Source: Stictocephala bisonia
Lineage: Eukaryota > Arthropoda > Insecta > Hemiptera > Membracidae
Assembly (NCBI GenBank): GCA_035578905.1
Contig: JAQJVL010002206.1
Location: 50,536 to 114,535, forward strand
DNA: 64,000 nucleotides
Direction: 5' to 3'
The position numbers were made by a program, and so were the translations under genes. Shown one piece after another: positions 11,097 to 22,889 of this stretch (position 1 is its first letter; each line of letters begins with the position of its first letter). The notes under the pieces are model-generated. The model did no database searches. It saw only the letters and a list, made by a program, of their open reading frames with translations, and was not told the DNA's origin.

Positions 11097-14000
11097 TTAA
11101 TCGAGGGCTTTTTTATAAACAATATTTTTTGTTCTTCCGTTTTGTGTGTACACAAAAAGATTGGTTGGTTTTCCAATGTGGGAGCAGGCCACATAGAGTT
11201 GTCCATGTGAGAAACATGGATTTGTTAAGTCTAATCCACACACTTGCAGTGATTGTACTTGAGATTTGTTTATAGTAATTGCGAAGGCAAGTCGCACAGG
11301 AAACTGCAAGCGTTTGAAATCAAACGGAATATCTGTCGGAATTATTGGAATCCGTGGCAATAAGACATTTTCTCCCTTGAATCTGCCATTTAACATGGAC
11401 GCTTCTATTACATTGTTCATCAGTTTCTTTACTATTAGTCTTGTGCTGTTACATAATCGTGGAAGGTTGATATTTCTGAGAAGAATGATGGGCACACCTA
11501 TTTTTAATTTTAAAATATGTGGTGGTACCCCTGGCAAATCAAGTGAATTCAAGAATTCTGTTGGATAATTTACAACTTCATCTTGATTCATCACCGTATC
11601 TATGGACATATACGTTGTTTCTTCGCCAGGTATTCGGTTTAGGATACTGTTATTGATCGCATTGACATCGTTGTTAGTTGAAGCTAATATAGCACGAACA
11701 CTAAGCCACTGGTGATTTTGATGATTTTGCACAATATTTAGAAAAACTTATTGTACTAATTCTTCTTTGGTTGATGTAAGATTACAGAAGTTTGTTGGCA
11801 GTGTGACACATTGGGTGGATCTTTCAATTGCCATATTTCCATTCCCAATATTTAGCAATTGCTTTGAGAATAGTTTGGCGGAAGCATTTTCCTGTAGCTA
11901 AACTCGCAAGTTTGTTTTAAGAGTTAATTTATTTACATGTCACCATAACACCGATGATTTTAGGCATGCATTCAATTCATCTGCGGGTGTAGAACGTGGT
12001 ATTACTGGGAGAGTTTGTCGAAAATCTCAAGACAATAAAATCAATGCTCTGCCAAAGGGTTGTCCATTTCCCCTCAAATCTTTTAGTGTATGATCGAGCG
12101 CTTCCAATGCTTTTTTGTGAGCCATTGTGCACTCATCCCAAATAATAATCTCACATTTTTTTAGATCGTTGCCCATTCCAGAATTTTTGGTGATGTTGCA
12201 TGTTGGTGTGTCAGTGTTTTGCAAATTCAATGGCAATTTCAATGCCGAATGCGCTGTTCGACCACCATCCAAAAGTGTTACCGCAATTCCCGATGATGCA
12301 ATTGCCAGTGCAATTTTATTCCTTGATCGGATGGTTGCCAATATGACTGATATAAGAAAGGTTTTTCCTTAACCTCCGGGTGCATCCATGAAGTATAACC
12401 CGCCACTTTTATTTGTAATAGCTTGCATGATTGTGTCATATATAATACGTTGCTCAGGAAGCAATTTAGGAAGGTTATTCCCAACAAATGTACTCAAATC
12501 ATTGACATCGAAGTGTGTTTCACGATGCAAATCACGATCATAAGCTCCATTTACCAGTCGATTTGATGCACTCATTCAAAAATCCACCAATCCTTTGTTA
12601 GCGATAGCTAAACATATATCCTCGACCGAAACCAACGCCTCATTATACACGTTTGGTGTGTATTGCATTTCCGGATTCGTTGCTCGCAAATGATGTAGGA
12701 TGTCTTCACTCATACATTCTTTGTACTTTTCCCAAAGAACTTAAGGATTGGATGGAAAACATGTTGTGAGTATTATTGCAAACAAAGTGCGTATTTGCTG
12801 TGGTTGAGCAGTATTCGATGCGTCAGCGAGCGTTGTGTCCCAATGGGCATCGTTTTCAAGAAGATTTAACTTTTGGCAAGCTTCTCGATAGGTTGAACAC
12901 ACTTCACCATTTACTGATCTCAGTTCTTCAAATGATCTAGGCCCACGTACGTTAACCAATAGCAATCGCAAGTAAAAACATTCCTGATTGTTTGGATGGA
13001 CTGTATAAAGTCGGCCTATCGCGTCGGACGAATACAAATTTGGAGTCCTTCAACTGGTCTGCCCTGTTTTCGACGTTGAAACTTTTTCTCCGATGTATTC
13101 CATGTGTAGTATTTCGGTATTTCTGAGTATAGTAAAGTTCTTGCGAACAAATCATCAGTGCACAATGTAAAGAAACCAGTTAATGTGGTTTTCGGTGGTA
13201 AAACAACTCACTTGAACATTTTCCGGTGTAAAATACACACGCTGTCCATTTTCAAGATGTACTGCCAGATGTACAACTGTTGGATGACGTTCATGAATTA
13301 GAAATGAAAAAATACGCCAAACAGCTTCATTGCTACTTATGTAGCGTCCCAATTGATATCGTTCGATTTCATCTATTGGTACAGATGCAATTTTCTCTCC
13401 AAAAACTGCCATATCGCTTCCTTTGTTGACATATTTACAAATGTATTTGATTGATTTCACTGAATTACTATACTCGACATTGATATGTGCTTTGAATGTC
13501 TTTGACAGTAACGGTGAATACGGCACAATCCATCGATTATCGACTTCAATGTCATTGTTGCGCACTTTTAGAGTTATTAATTTACCACCATCTTCCGTTG
13601 ATCGTCTACGATATTGTGGATATCCATCATTTCCAGTGATAGTTTCACTGTGTAACTCTCTTGGATAGCGTTTAGTGCATTTCCCATCCTTCATGCAAGG
13701 GGAATTGTTGTTAAGCGCACCACATGGCCCATGAATCATGTATTTGCTGACGACTTCAAATAAGCCGGGATCAATGTCAACATTAGGTATTTCTGCCGAA
13801 ATAACTTCATCAATTTTGTCTGGTGTAATTTTGTTGATCAACCAGATCAAAATGTGTGCATGCGGTAATCCTCTTTTCTGCCATTCAACCGAATACATCC
13901 AACAGCGTGTCTCTCCAAAAACATGTTGTTTAACGATGAAATCTATCATTGATTTCAACTTTTGTTTGAAAACTCGTGTAATGATGTCATGATGATCCGG

Positions 14001-15598
14001 AGGCGATTGTCCAGGTAACAAAAGTTCCTTAATTTCATCCCAAGTAGGATTGCAAGTGAATGTAATAAACAAATCTGGACGGCCATATGCGCGGACATAA
14101 GTCTTTGCGTCTTGTGCGTACTCATGCATGTGCCGTGGACTTCCTGTGAATGAAGCCGAAGTACGACCATTTTCCCTACTTCATTGCAATTTCCATCAAT
14201 AGCAATTGCATCACGTAGATGTACATATTCTTCTGAACGAAGTTTGGTTTGGTTCAGTCGAATAAACAGCAGTCATTCTGTCTCAATTTTTGCATACATA
14301 TCTACAATGTACTGACTAAACAACTGCCGACATTTCAAAATATGATTGTCAGTGTTGTCACGAATCATCAATCTATAAGAATAGTAGTTCATGGCACTCA
14401 CTTTCTTATTGGTCTCCTCATCTGTTTGTGGGTTCCTCATTTTAATATTGAAGTGATACCCATCTTCTCCTAATGGAAATAAGATTGGATATTGCAACGT
14501 GTCATATGATCTATGAGTTTCGGACACTCTATAAAGATTACCATTTCTGCGATGAAGTACTTATGTCACGTGAATTTGTTCACCAACTATGACAATAGCT
14601 ACTTCATTTATTGTTGGTGCGTTGTATCGTCTTTCGTGTTGTCCGACCGGTGTTTTGTCAGCCATAATGACAACAACGTGATCATCCGTTGGCATTCGCT
14701 CGAGGGCCGTCTTGAAAAGTCGAACTAATTCGTTATGTTGATCAAACAAATCTTGTAGTGAAGCAATGATTTCTCGATTAGTTCCAGTATAAAATTGACA
14801 ACGCTGATCAACTTGCTCATTAGTTGTTCCCATAAAATATATCTGGATAAACTTGTGGTCTGAGTCCGGCAGTGGTAGAAGGGATCCAGTACGATGATAA
14901 ATTTGCCCTTGAACTTTAAATGTTGGCATATAATTATCACGAATAATTTCAGTTGCACCGAACGATGTCATTTGGAAACATGAATTGTACTTGCAAATGT
15001 TTTTCAAGAAATGCTTCGACTGGGCAGTATCTCCAGATACCAACGAAGACAATGGTTCGGGTGGTATGTTCAATTCTGGCAATTTTACTTTACCACCAGC
15101 GCAGCACATTCCTGGTGATTCAGTTTTGAACTTCAAAGCCCGGCAACATGTGCATACTTTGTCCATTTTCCCAATGACGATACTTCTATGGGCACCGTAG
15201 TCATATTCAGGATTGTAGTTGAACGCAGCAAGACTCAAATCAGCATCTAGTGGCCGTCTGAATCGAGCATTACGCTCTCAATTGCTGCCCAGTCTTGCTT
15301 CCCATTGCTCGTTGGTTTCATTAGCTCGGGCTTCAGCAGTTTGTCTTCTAACAGCTTCTAGTCTTGCTTCCCATTGCTCGTTGGTTTCATTAGCTCGGGC
15401 TTCAGCAGTTTGTCTTCTAACAGCTTCTAGTCTTGCTTCCCGTTGCTCGTTGGTTTCATTAGCTCGGGCTTCAGCAGTTTGTCTTCGATCAGCTTCTAGT
15501 CTTGCTTCTCTTTGCTCGTCAGTTTCTGAAGATCAAGCAGCCCTTTTCCTTTGTGCTTCAGGTGTGCATCGCCCTATACATTTCCTTTTGGGTGGCAT
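11097..15598 (-). pseudogene. Helitron Rep/helicase (RepHel)
   Basis: The putative start at 15598 gives MPPKRKCIG, then a four-unit Arg/Ala/Glu repeat, then the Helitron-like N domain (14273-15238; SYDTLQYPILFPLGEDGYH near 14500). The Rep nuclease follows at 13155-14129 with FITFTCNPTWDE (motif 1), GLPHAHILIW with the HUH-type His pair at about 13862-13854, and a YICKYVNKG Tyr motif near 13440. The Pif1-like helicase follows from 12575 down; its Walker A reads DAPGG-stop-GKTF at about 12361-12384, so one codon of the ATP-binding loop is a stop. Further parts (IIIWDECTM Walker B region; 11097-11732 with AFAITINKSQ and QLYVACS) end at the stop at 11097. Several frameshifts separate the blocks. 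Length of about 1,500 codons matches the family. Confidence 0.9.
15290..15530 (-). repeat. 69-bp in-frame tandem repeat in RepHel N-terminus
   Basis: Three and a half units of 69 bp (starts at 15303, 15372, 15441 and 15510) encode a 23-residue unit of the type TNEQREARLEAVRRQTAEAR. The period keeps the reading frame. Repeats of this REARLE kind are common in TE-derived proteins and may form a charged helix. Confidence 0.85.
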
Positions 15599-15987
15599 AA
15601 TTTTTATAGAAGACCCATCAAGAACTAAAATTAACATGTCGTGTAAGTTAGTTTATTTACAAGAAATCAAAATATAAAAATATAAACAGTTTAAAAAATT
15701 AACACATGGTTTAATTTAATTTTGACATATTTAAAACCCACAGCTGATATTCTTTTTATATTTGACTTATTATACCTTCATGCATCCTGCCATTTGATTA
15801 ACATTGAAACTTTAGAAGTCCAAGGGACGGAGCCCTGAGGGATTAAAGAAACGGGAATAGGACAGAAACCTTCCCTGGGGTATATAGAACAACTTCCCCA
15901 AGTTTCATGGCGATCGGCTGGATGATTTGGTAGCGCATAAAGGACAGACAAGCAGACAAATATACATTGGATTTTATAGATATAGAT

Positions 15988-16640
15988 AAATCTTTGTCTA
16001 GAAAAACACTGAAAAATTAAACTGAAAGTTTTTAAACTAAGAGATTTGAAGTAGTTACTTGTAGTACATACTTCAAATATTTACCTAGCATTCCTGATTA
16101 CTGATTAGATTACTAATATTTAGGTAGAATTGTGTTTGTACCATATTTTTAAATAAACAAATTAGTTTTGTTTTGATTATAGCAAATTGTTTTTGAATGT
16201 TTTTAGTGTTACCACGGTAAAAATTTTTTCTTAAAGATACAATTATAAATCTACCTACATGTTTAGAGGACTATAATTTCTTTAAAACAACACTATTTTC
16301 ATGAATTTCAGTATGTTAGAACTTGAGATATATCAATTTTTATGTGAATCAGAATTTTTATATAAAAATTAAAAAAAATCATAAATGTAAAAATTTGTTT
16401 GGACCAAGATAAGGTATTTGCTTCTTTTTAATGACAGTAACAAAAAAAGGATCAGGTCATATTTTTTAATATTAAATAAATTGGTATTTTAAGTGGTACA
16501 TCCCCTTAAATAGCTTAATATTACATTTAAAAAGTAATTAAATAATACAAAACATTAGGTTCATCTATACTAAATGAAAGGTTTGTTTTTAGATATAATT
16601 ATGATATGGTCTGAAATATGCACCTCATTTATTAAAGCAA
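15988..16640 (-). repeat. Right arm of the large inverted repeat around the Helitron
   Basis: Reverse complement of the left arm 10118-10935 with moderate divergence; begins one or two bases outside the Helitron end. Otherwise AT-rich and without a gene. Confidence 0.65.
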
Positions 16641-17423
16641 AGAAAAATAATTTTCAGGTGAATAATTAATAATAATAAAAACAAAGAATAAAAATTGTTA
16701 GAAGTAATAAAAACTAACTGCAAAGTTAAATAGCAGATATTAAAATTGCATTATGTTATATAATATTCTATATAAATCATAAAAGTGTTCTCATACATAG
16801 TATTTAACACTTGCATCACACACAATGAAAAGGAAGATTCAGTTTAAATTTAAAAAGTATACATTTAATATTAAAAAGTAACTTGTATTTGTAGTAGGGA
16901 CTATAATTATCAACTTAATCAAAAGTAGATGTACTGATAAATTAAACATGTGCTAAACATCATCTATACAAATTTAAACTAAATAGCTTAATAAAATATG
17001 GTTTATCATCAACGGTTTTAAAATAAATTAAAAATACTTAACTAAATAAAGCATTAAATTTAGATTGTCATACTAAACAATGGAAATAATAAGTAATGTA
17101 ACTACTTTAGTATTTACTCTTGACGTTAAATTGTTTAGTTCAACTTAACCCTTAGTGAGTTGTGTGGTGTACAACCGCAGAAGAGCTGATTTTAAGAATT
17201 ACCAACAAAATCTGAACTCCACAGCTCCAGTCTCCTAGCACATCCTCCTCTATCTCCTTATATACTTAATTGACAGCTAATTCAGTTTTAAGTACTGGCA
17301 AAGAAATATGCTATTGTTTTTGGTCTGGTTGTTTGTACCACGTGACTTGAAATGAAAATAATATACAAAATGAATTGAATAAAATACAAATTTTTATTTT
17401 TATGATCTGTAACATAAAATATA
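16641..17423. other. AT-rich non-coding sequence
   Basis: No open frame with recognisable content. AT-rich to about 17140, then a short GC-richer stretch beginning ttaacccttagtgag, which resembles one end of a TTAA-type element, but no partner end was found. Confidence 0.3.
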
Positions 17424-17585
17424 CGAGGTAAGTTTTGGAATCCCGCTGCTGTAGCGCTGCGGTCGACATTCAGCGCATGCGTGCTGGGTACTACTATCTG
17501 TTGGCAAGCTATAGTCGCCATTACGACCCATTCGACTGTATTTAAGGTCTCTTATGACTGTTTAAAATTCCTCCTCTGATTAAAA

Positions 17586-18045
17586 ATGCCGCCAACTGTA
17601 AAGTACATGTTGTGAAAAGTTTTTGTAACATTAAGGGCAGCTGACATTCATCAAGAGATCTGTGAAGTTTATTGAGAAAACAGACTTAGTGATAGGATGG
17701 TATGGGAATGGGTGAGAGCTTTTAAGGTTGTGCGAATGTGCATGATGAGGAACAAAGTCGGAAACCTTCACTCATTATTGATGACTTGGTGCAAAACGTT
17801 GATGAAAAAAGTCAGAGAAAATAGACGCTTTACAACTGCATCATTATGTAGTGTGTCTTCAAGTGTCAAGAAGTGTGATTATTGAAATTGTGACAGACTG
17901 TTTGAAGTACTGAAAGTTATGCTTACGGTAAGTTCCCAAAATGCTGTCGGAGAATCACAAAAACAAATGTTTGACGAGAATCACACAAAAAATGTTTAAC
18001 CAGTTTTCTCACGTTCCTAGAGCATTAGAATCGTGATGGTTACGA
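17586..18045 (+). pseudogene. Mariner transposase N-terminal half (left arm)
   Basis: Starts MPPTVKYM and continues, with frame changes, through AADIHQEICEVY, MVWEWVRAF and VRENRRFTTASLC. These are the paired helix-turn-helix and linker of a mariner transposase. The catalytic part is absent because the element turns into its inverted partner. Non-functional. Confidence 0.75.
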
Positions 18046-18049
18046 TTTT

Positions 18050-18153
18050 TAAAACCAAATTGTCACTGTGACAAACTCTCGATTAGTGTCAGCTGCTTTC
18101 AAACCCTTAGCATTATAAAAACTTACACAGCGCTTACTTCACAGTTGGCGGAA
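18050..18153 (-). pseudogene. Mariner transposase start (right arm, inverted copy)
   Basis: Reading the minus strand from 18153, the sequence aligns with the first about 35 codons of the left copy (PPTVK, then a decayed IRFLNAKG-like part and AAD). The start codon is mutated and stops are present. It supports the head-in arrangement of two 5' mariner halves. Confidence 0.6.
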
Positions 18154-18267
18154 TTTTTTATCAGAGGAGGAATTTGAAACAGTCATAAGTGACCTTAAAT
18201 ACAGTCAAATGGATCCGTAAAGACGGCTGTGGCTTGCCAACAGATTACTATCATTAGTATCTGATCT

Positions 18268-18420
18268 GTGGTACTGACCCACCCACTCAACCATACACGT
18301 ACAGTGGTATGGACCCATCCACCCACTCATACATGTACTGTGGTTCTGACCCACCCGCCCACCCATACACATACAGTGGTATTGACCCACTCGCCCACCC
18401 ATACACGTACTGTGGTACTT
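18268..18420. repeat. Minisatellite, second locus of the 8205-8425 family
   Basis: Four units of about 40 bp with cccacccatacacgtactgtgg and variants. It interrupts the right arm of the palindromic mariner; compare the uninterrupted left arm near 17480-17500. Confidence 0.8.
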
Positions 18421-18524
18421 TTTTAAGTAAGATGTCAATAAGTACCCAGCACGCTTGCACTGAATGCCGACCGCAATGCTACAGCGGGATTCCAAAATGG
18501 TACTTACTTTTAAAACACGCCTCG

Positions 18525-19103
18525 TACATATTTACACCATAATACAAAAGCAACTAAAACAAACTTAGTGGAAAAATAAAAAATACTTTGTTGAGGAGAA
18601 CTCTTACTTGGAGACCTTGTCAGGGGTTTCCTGCACCAGGACTTGGAGATCTAGATGTTGGTCCAGCTTGTGGAAGTTTGGAAGATCCGGATGGCACGGA
18701 TTAATAGTCTTAGACTGAACACACCTTAGCCAACCAAGTGAACCATCTCCTTTCTAATAATATAAGTAATCAAATCAAAATATTCTTTATTCAACAGATT
18801 GTACATAAATACAATGAATGATGTCATTAAAAACTAAACCTAAGAATATTAGAGTAATATTAATGGGGATTTTCATGCAACGTTATATTGTACATCTTAA
18901 CGTTCATAGAAAATATACGTCGAAATATCCGTTTTCTTCTATGTGCACACAGCAATGTCTTTTCTTACATTTTAGCTGAGCTCAGTTTGGCCCATTGACC
19001 GAACCTAAACATTTTTAGGTTATATTTTAATTATACTTCTAGAAAGAAAGAAGCACTTATATTACTCTCGACTATTTTGACTATCATTCGTATTCAACAA
19101 ATA
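18525..19103 (-). other. Non-coding; 3' tail of a LINE at 18779-18850
   Basis: Minus-strand sequence at 18779-18850 reads tgtacaatctgttgaataaagaatattttgattt. It has the gaataaaga box plus short tail seen at the 3' ends of LINE-A and LINE-H, so it is probably a severely 5'-truncated LINE. The rest of the interval has no recognisable content. Confidence 0.4.
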
Positions 19104-21230
19104 ATGACTCAACAAGAGAAGGAGATGCAAGTCAAAATGGTTAAGACAGCGGCTCCTGAAAAACATTAGTGTTCTCATGTGCATCTGTTGAAAGATGAGC
19201 CAGAGAACTGGCAAAATTATTTGTGAATGGACACCACATTGTATTATCAAATGCTACAGCTTATAATGCTTTATATAAAGAAAGGTGATACGTGTATGAG
19301 AAAAGCAATTTCACCACATGAAAGGCTAACAGCAACTTTCAGATATCTCGCTACTAGAAGAAGTTACAAGACTTGGAGCTATCAACTGTAATATCCAAAT
19401 CAGCATTAAGCAAAGAATTCCTGAATCTTGCAATACACTAAATGCAATGCAATCTACAAAGTTTTGAAAAAAAGACTACTTTAAGGTGAGTAATCCTAAA
19501 TTCTTCTAAGGAGTTTAAAGTAGGTAAATATAATGAAAGTATAATTATTGAATTTTATTAGTAATTATTATAAACGTTAAAACAATAACACTAAAATGTT
19601 GGGACTTTATGCATTATTTGGATTTAATGTTACTATGTATTCCCCCATTGAAGATTCGGGAATTGATAACGCTTCAGTAACAATATTATAGCTGGAATTG
19701 CTACCATGTTGGTATGCAGAATAATAAGTTGGTGGCTGCATAGCTTGTACAGGAGCTTGGTGCTATGATACTTGTGTATGTACTAGTTTTCAGTCTTTGT
19801 TGAGATTTTCCATTTCAGTCTCAAGTAATGTCACTTATTAGGTTTTGTACAAATTTCATTTGGTTTGAATTAATTTGCCACAGTCAATCTTCTATTTGAC
19901 TTCCATATCTGGAGTGCAAAATGAATCTTCAGACATGGCAGTTTCCAATCGTTTCTAAACCTGTGATAACACCTCTAGTACTTGTTGATCTGTTGAGCGT
20001 GCTCCGGGATAATCTCTTTGAAACATTCGATGAAGGATTGCTGAGCTCTAACTGTTCAACTGGGGTGGATGAATGGCTTACATTTCCCTCGCTTGTATCC
20101 TCAACATTGTCTACCTGATACAAATTTAAATCAATGAATAGGACTGTGAAATTTAGTAAACGTACAATGCAACATAAAATAATTATAATTCATAAATAAA
20201 TTCCTATTTTTACTAGTATTATATAAAAATCAAATAAACAATGTTTCAATAAGTTTACTGATTGTTGGCATAGATTTAAAAAATTGCAAACGTCACACAA
20301 AATAAGTCCTTCAGAGTTAAATAATTAAAATGAAAGGTGGCAGATTTCATGAAATCACATTTCCTATCTTCCTACGAAATGATTGAGGAAATTAACCTAG
20401 ATGTCATGAACCCTTTCATTTTTTTTAATCATATAAATCAAGAGATAGAAAAAATTGGTTTACTGAAATCGATCATTATTGTTTTTCTATTAATTTTCTA
20501 CTATTAATTTTTGTAATATGTTAAATATAACTAATGTAATACCAAAATACATATAAATCATCCTTTTAGAAAATATAGTAATACGTTTATTTGTTTCAGT
20601 TCCTATAAGATGCGGACGACTGGATAAAAATCTCTGGATTTGAAAATAAATGGCAATTCGCACTGCCTAAGGACTTATGGATGGCAAATATGTTCGGATT
20701 GTTCCTCCTAGTATTGTGGCTCGTACTATTACAATTTATACTAAAACTCATAGTATTTTTGACTAAAGCCAATGCAATCTGTGAGTGTACTTACTGCATT
20801 GTCGGTACTAATAGCCGAGTTTCCGATGGTGGTGTAATAAATAACACACTATTTTATGAGAAGCTAATCAACAATGAATCACATTCGAGTTGTTCATTAT
20901 GTGTTTATGGCTGATGGGGCCTTCGCAATGTGCCCGATCTCCTTAAACCTTATAGTAGAGGCTCGCTCAACAAGGAAGTACAATTTTCAACTATTGCTTA
21001 TCTTGAGCTAGACGTGTAATTGAAAATTCATTCGGAATTTTATTTTCTCGCTTCCGCATGTGTTCTACACAACTTCTTGCGCAGATATTCATGCATACTT
21101 ATACCCCACCAGGAAGTCTTGACAGCGAGGATATTATTAACAATATCGAAAACATTGGCGACAGATCTGGCCCTGCAGTCCTCCTTGATCTTCAATGTGG
21201 TTCTAGGGATTAGTTATTAACAAGTGCTAA
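19104..21230 (+). pseudogene. Harbinger transposase, two exons
   Basis: Exon 1 is 19104-19485: MTQQEKEMQ, a stop at codon 22, DEPENWQNYL, then KKGDTCMRKAISPHERLTA, a hallmark block of Harbinger transposases, then the KKDYFK end followed by a perfect donor AAG/GTGAGT. Exon 2 is 20600-21230 after ttgtttcag and joins in the expected frame; it has FENKWQFAHCL (family: ENKWQFPHCLG), a decayed GSYYYN block, GTNSRVSDGGV, and RRVIENSFGIL near 21010-21040. DDE_4-type nuclease. Stops and frameshifts are numerous. The intron (19486-20599) contains an exon of the MADF gene on the other strand. Confidence 0.85.
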
Positions 21231-22176
21231 AACTGTAGGAGACAAGTTTAGACATTATTTTAATCAAGAAGGGGATGTACCATGTCAGGATGGGATGTAT
21301 TATCTGCAACATCAGTCAAGTCTTTTACCATCTTCAAGTTGCCTGTGAATTATGTGGCATAATCTTCGTCAATGAAATGAAATGTATGCTAATGAAAAAC
21401 CTCCTTCTCATACCGGTCATTAAAATTGTGTGTAATTGAGTATATTCATAATTAGCGATAATATATACTGTATCTATCAACACGTATTATGCTAATTAAA
21501 AAAACCAATATGCAATTATTACATTTCATTCTTAGTTAACTTGTATATTTTACTTCCTTACTATCACATAATTATAATGCAAGTTATATTCATAATAGGG
21601 ATATAACGAATTTATGAATTTAATAATATTGTAATCAATAATAACTATGAGTTCAGATAATCAGTGGTTCATTGTAGATTTAGATATGTAATTTTATTTG
21701 TATTTCTATTAATATCTCCAGGATAAATTGGTTACTATCAAAATTAATTTATTAGTAATGTCATTGCTGTAGTAAAATAATATGCCACTTACCTCTTGTT
21801 ACATTACAACAGGATTGTCTTCATTATGGAGGGTTTCTTGGAACGTGTTGGTTGATTAAATAACTTAAAAATACCATAAACTTGGCTTGTATAAATTGTC
21901 TTCTCCGGCTCCTGATTTTTTTCCTTTTGACAGTTCTTACTTATACACACTTCATAAAGAATTGTTTTTCTTTGTTATTGTTTCCCTATTAACTAGTGGA
22001 TCGACCTCTTTATACTTTTTGACAAGCTCTTCCAAGGCGCAACAATATGCGGCATGTTTTTTATTGCGATCACTATAATCCTTGTTTTTGACTTGCCACA
22101 AACAAGGACAACTCTTATACACCCCAATAAAATCAGTAAGAAATTCACAAGTACTTTGTCATAGGTCTGATGACAT
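19608..22176 (-). pseudogene. Harbinger MADF DNA-binding partner, two exons
   Basis: Exon 1 runs from the ATG at 22176 to 21793: a MADF domain (FIGVYKSCPCLWQVKNKDY; AYCCALEELVKKYKEVD; KSGAGEDNLYKPSLWYF), ending at donor GAG/GTAAGT. Exon 2 runs from acceptor tatcag (first base 20114) to the stop at 19608-19610: an acidic/Ser-rich linker (EDTSEGNVSHSSTPVEQLEL) and a C-terminal segment like that of Harbinger MADF proteins. A stop at codon 6 and others inside show decay. In Harbinger systems this protein brings the transposase to the element ends and the nucleus (family knowledge). Its intron (20115-21792) holds transposase exon 2. Confidence 0.75.
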
Positions 22177-22889
22177 GTTATTAAATTTATGAGATACTTT
22201 TAATAAAGGAAACTAAATAACTTTGCTTTTAAATAAAAAAATCTTAACAACAAAATAAAACAGGACAGGAAAGTTAGTATAGTGATTTCTATTTCTGGCG
22301 ATATGAAAAACAAGGACAGGTATATTATGCTCCGTATTATCACAGAATATTGCAGTTATGACAAAATAATATTCGCCTGTCCGTTTTTATATCTGTCTTT
22401 GGTTTTCATTCCGTTTCATCAAAACATACAGTTTGCTGTCTCACGCTACTTATAGCGGATATGATTTGTTGTTGACCGCCCTATAGGCCTACTATTAAGT
22501 CTAGAGCCTTTGACAGTAAAATATTCTTTTAAATTTTTTTTATTTCACAAAATTGGTAGTAATTTTTAATTAAATCAGTTTATTTTAACATTTCACTTCC
22601 ATAACATAGTTTTATTTTTAATAGTGTATTAATCTATGAGTAGGTATATTAAAATTACTTCAATTCCTTAGAGAATATTAATGGTTATCTCCTACATGAA
22701 AGATAGAATTGGAGTTTTGAAAAATATACATTTATACAAAATACATTCAAAGATATAATTGATGTACATTTTAAATATATTAAAATTAATTTTTCACAGC
22801 AGATTATTCCCAGTTCAAATGTACATAATGAAAATATATTGACAAATAATTAGTTAAGCCTCAAAGTGCTTTACTGTAAAATACAGAGT
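22177..22889. other. Non-coding, probably includes the Harbinger right end
   Basis: Two similar strings around acaggacagg and aacaaggacaggta at 22258-22320 and a patch at 22437-22490 (ctcacgctacttatagcgg) may belong to the subterminal region of the Harbinger element. No coding content. Confidence 0.3.

Larger units (their letters stand above)
10964..15986 (-). mobile_element. Helitron, near full length, decayed
   Basis: On the minus strand the element begins with TCTATATCTATAAAATCC at 15986 and ends with CTAG at 10967-10964, preceded by a short GC-rich hairpin (gtgcgacgggtatgctag). It sits between A and T, the classic Helitron target, with no target-site duplication. About 5 kb and one Rep-helicase gene, the normal size of an autonomous animal Helitron. 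Inactivating changes in the gene make this copy non-autonomous now. Confidence 0.9.
17424..18524. mobile_element. Palindromic mariner: two 5' halves head-in
   Basis: Both outer ends are the same mariner 5' terminus in inverted orientation, each flanked by TA (cgaggtaagttttgg at 17424; its relative ending ctcg at 18524). The inverted similarity is not limited to short TIRs: it continues through the 5'UTR (cgacattcagcgcatgcgtg; ttaaggtctcttatgactgt; attcctcctctgat) and into the first about 40 codons of the transposase on each side. The two arms meet near 18045. The right arm contains a minisatellite insertion (18268-18420). No 3' mariner end is present. Confidence 0.75.
19104..22176. mobile_element. 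PIF/Harbinger DNA transposon relic
   Basis: Contains both proteins expected of this superfamily: a DDE transposase on the plus strand and a MADF-domain DNA-binding partner on the minus strand. The element ends were not found; TIRs and the usual 3-bp duplication could not be identified by eye, so the true limits may be several hundred bases outside. Both genes carry stops. Confidence 0.8.

Noticed and set aside
15219..15677. 152-codon plus-strand frame with Ser/Ala/Leu repeats
   Set aside because: It is the antisense of the 69-bp repeat in the Helitron RepHel N-terminus, which has the recognisable protein on the minus strand.
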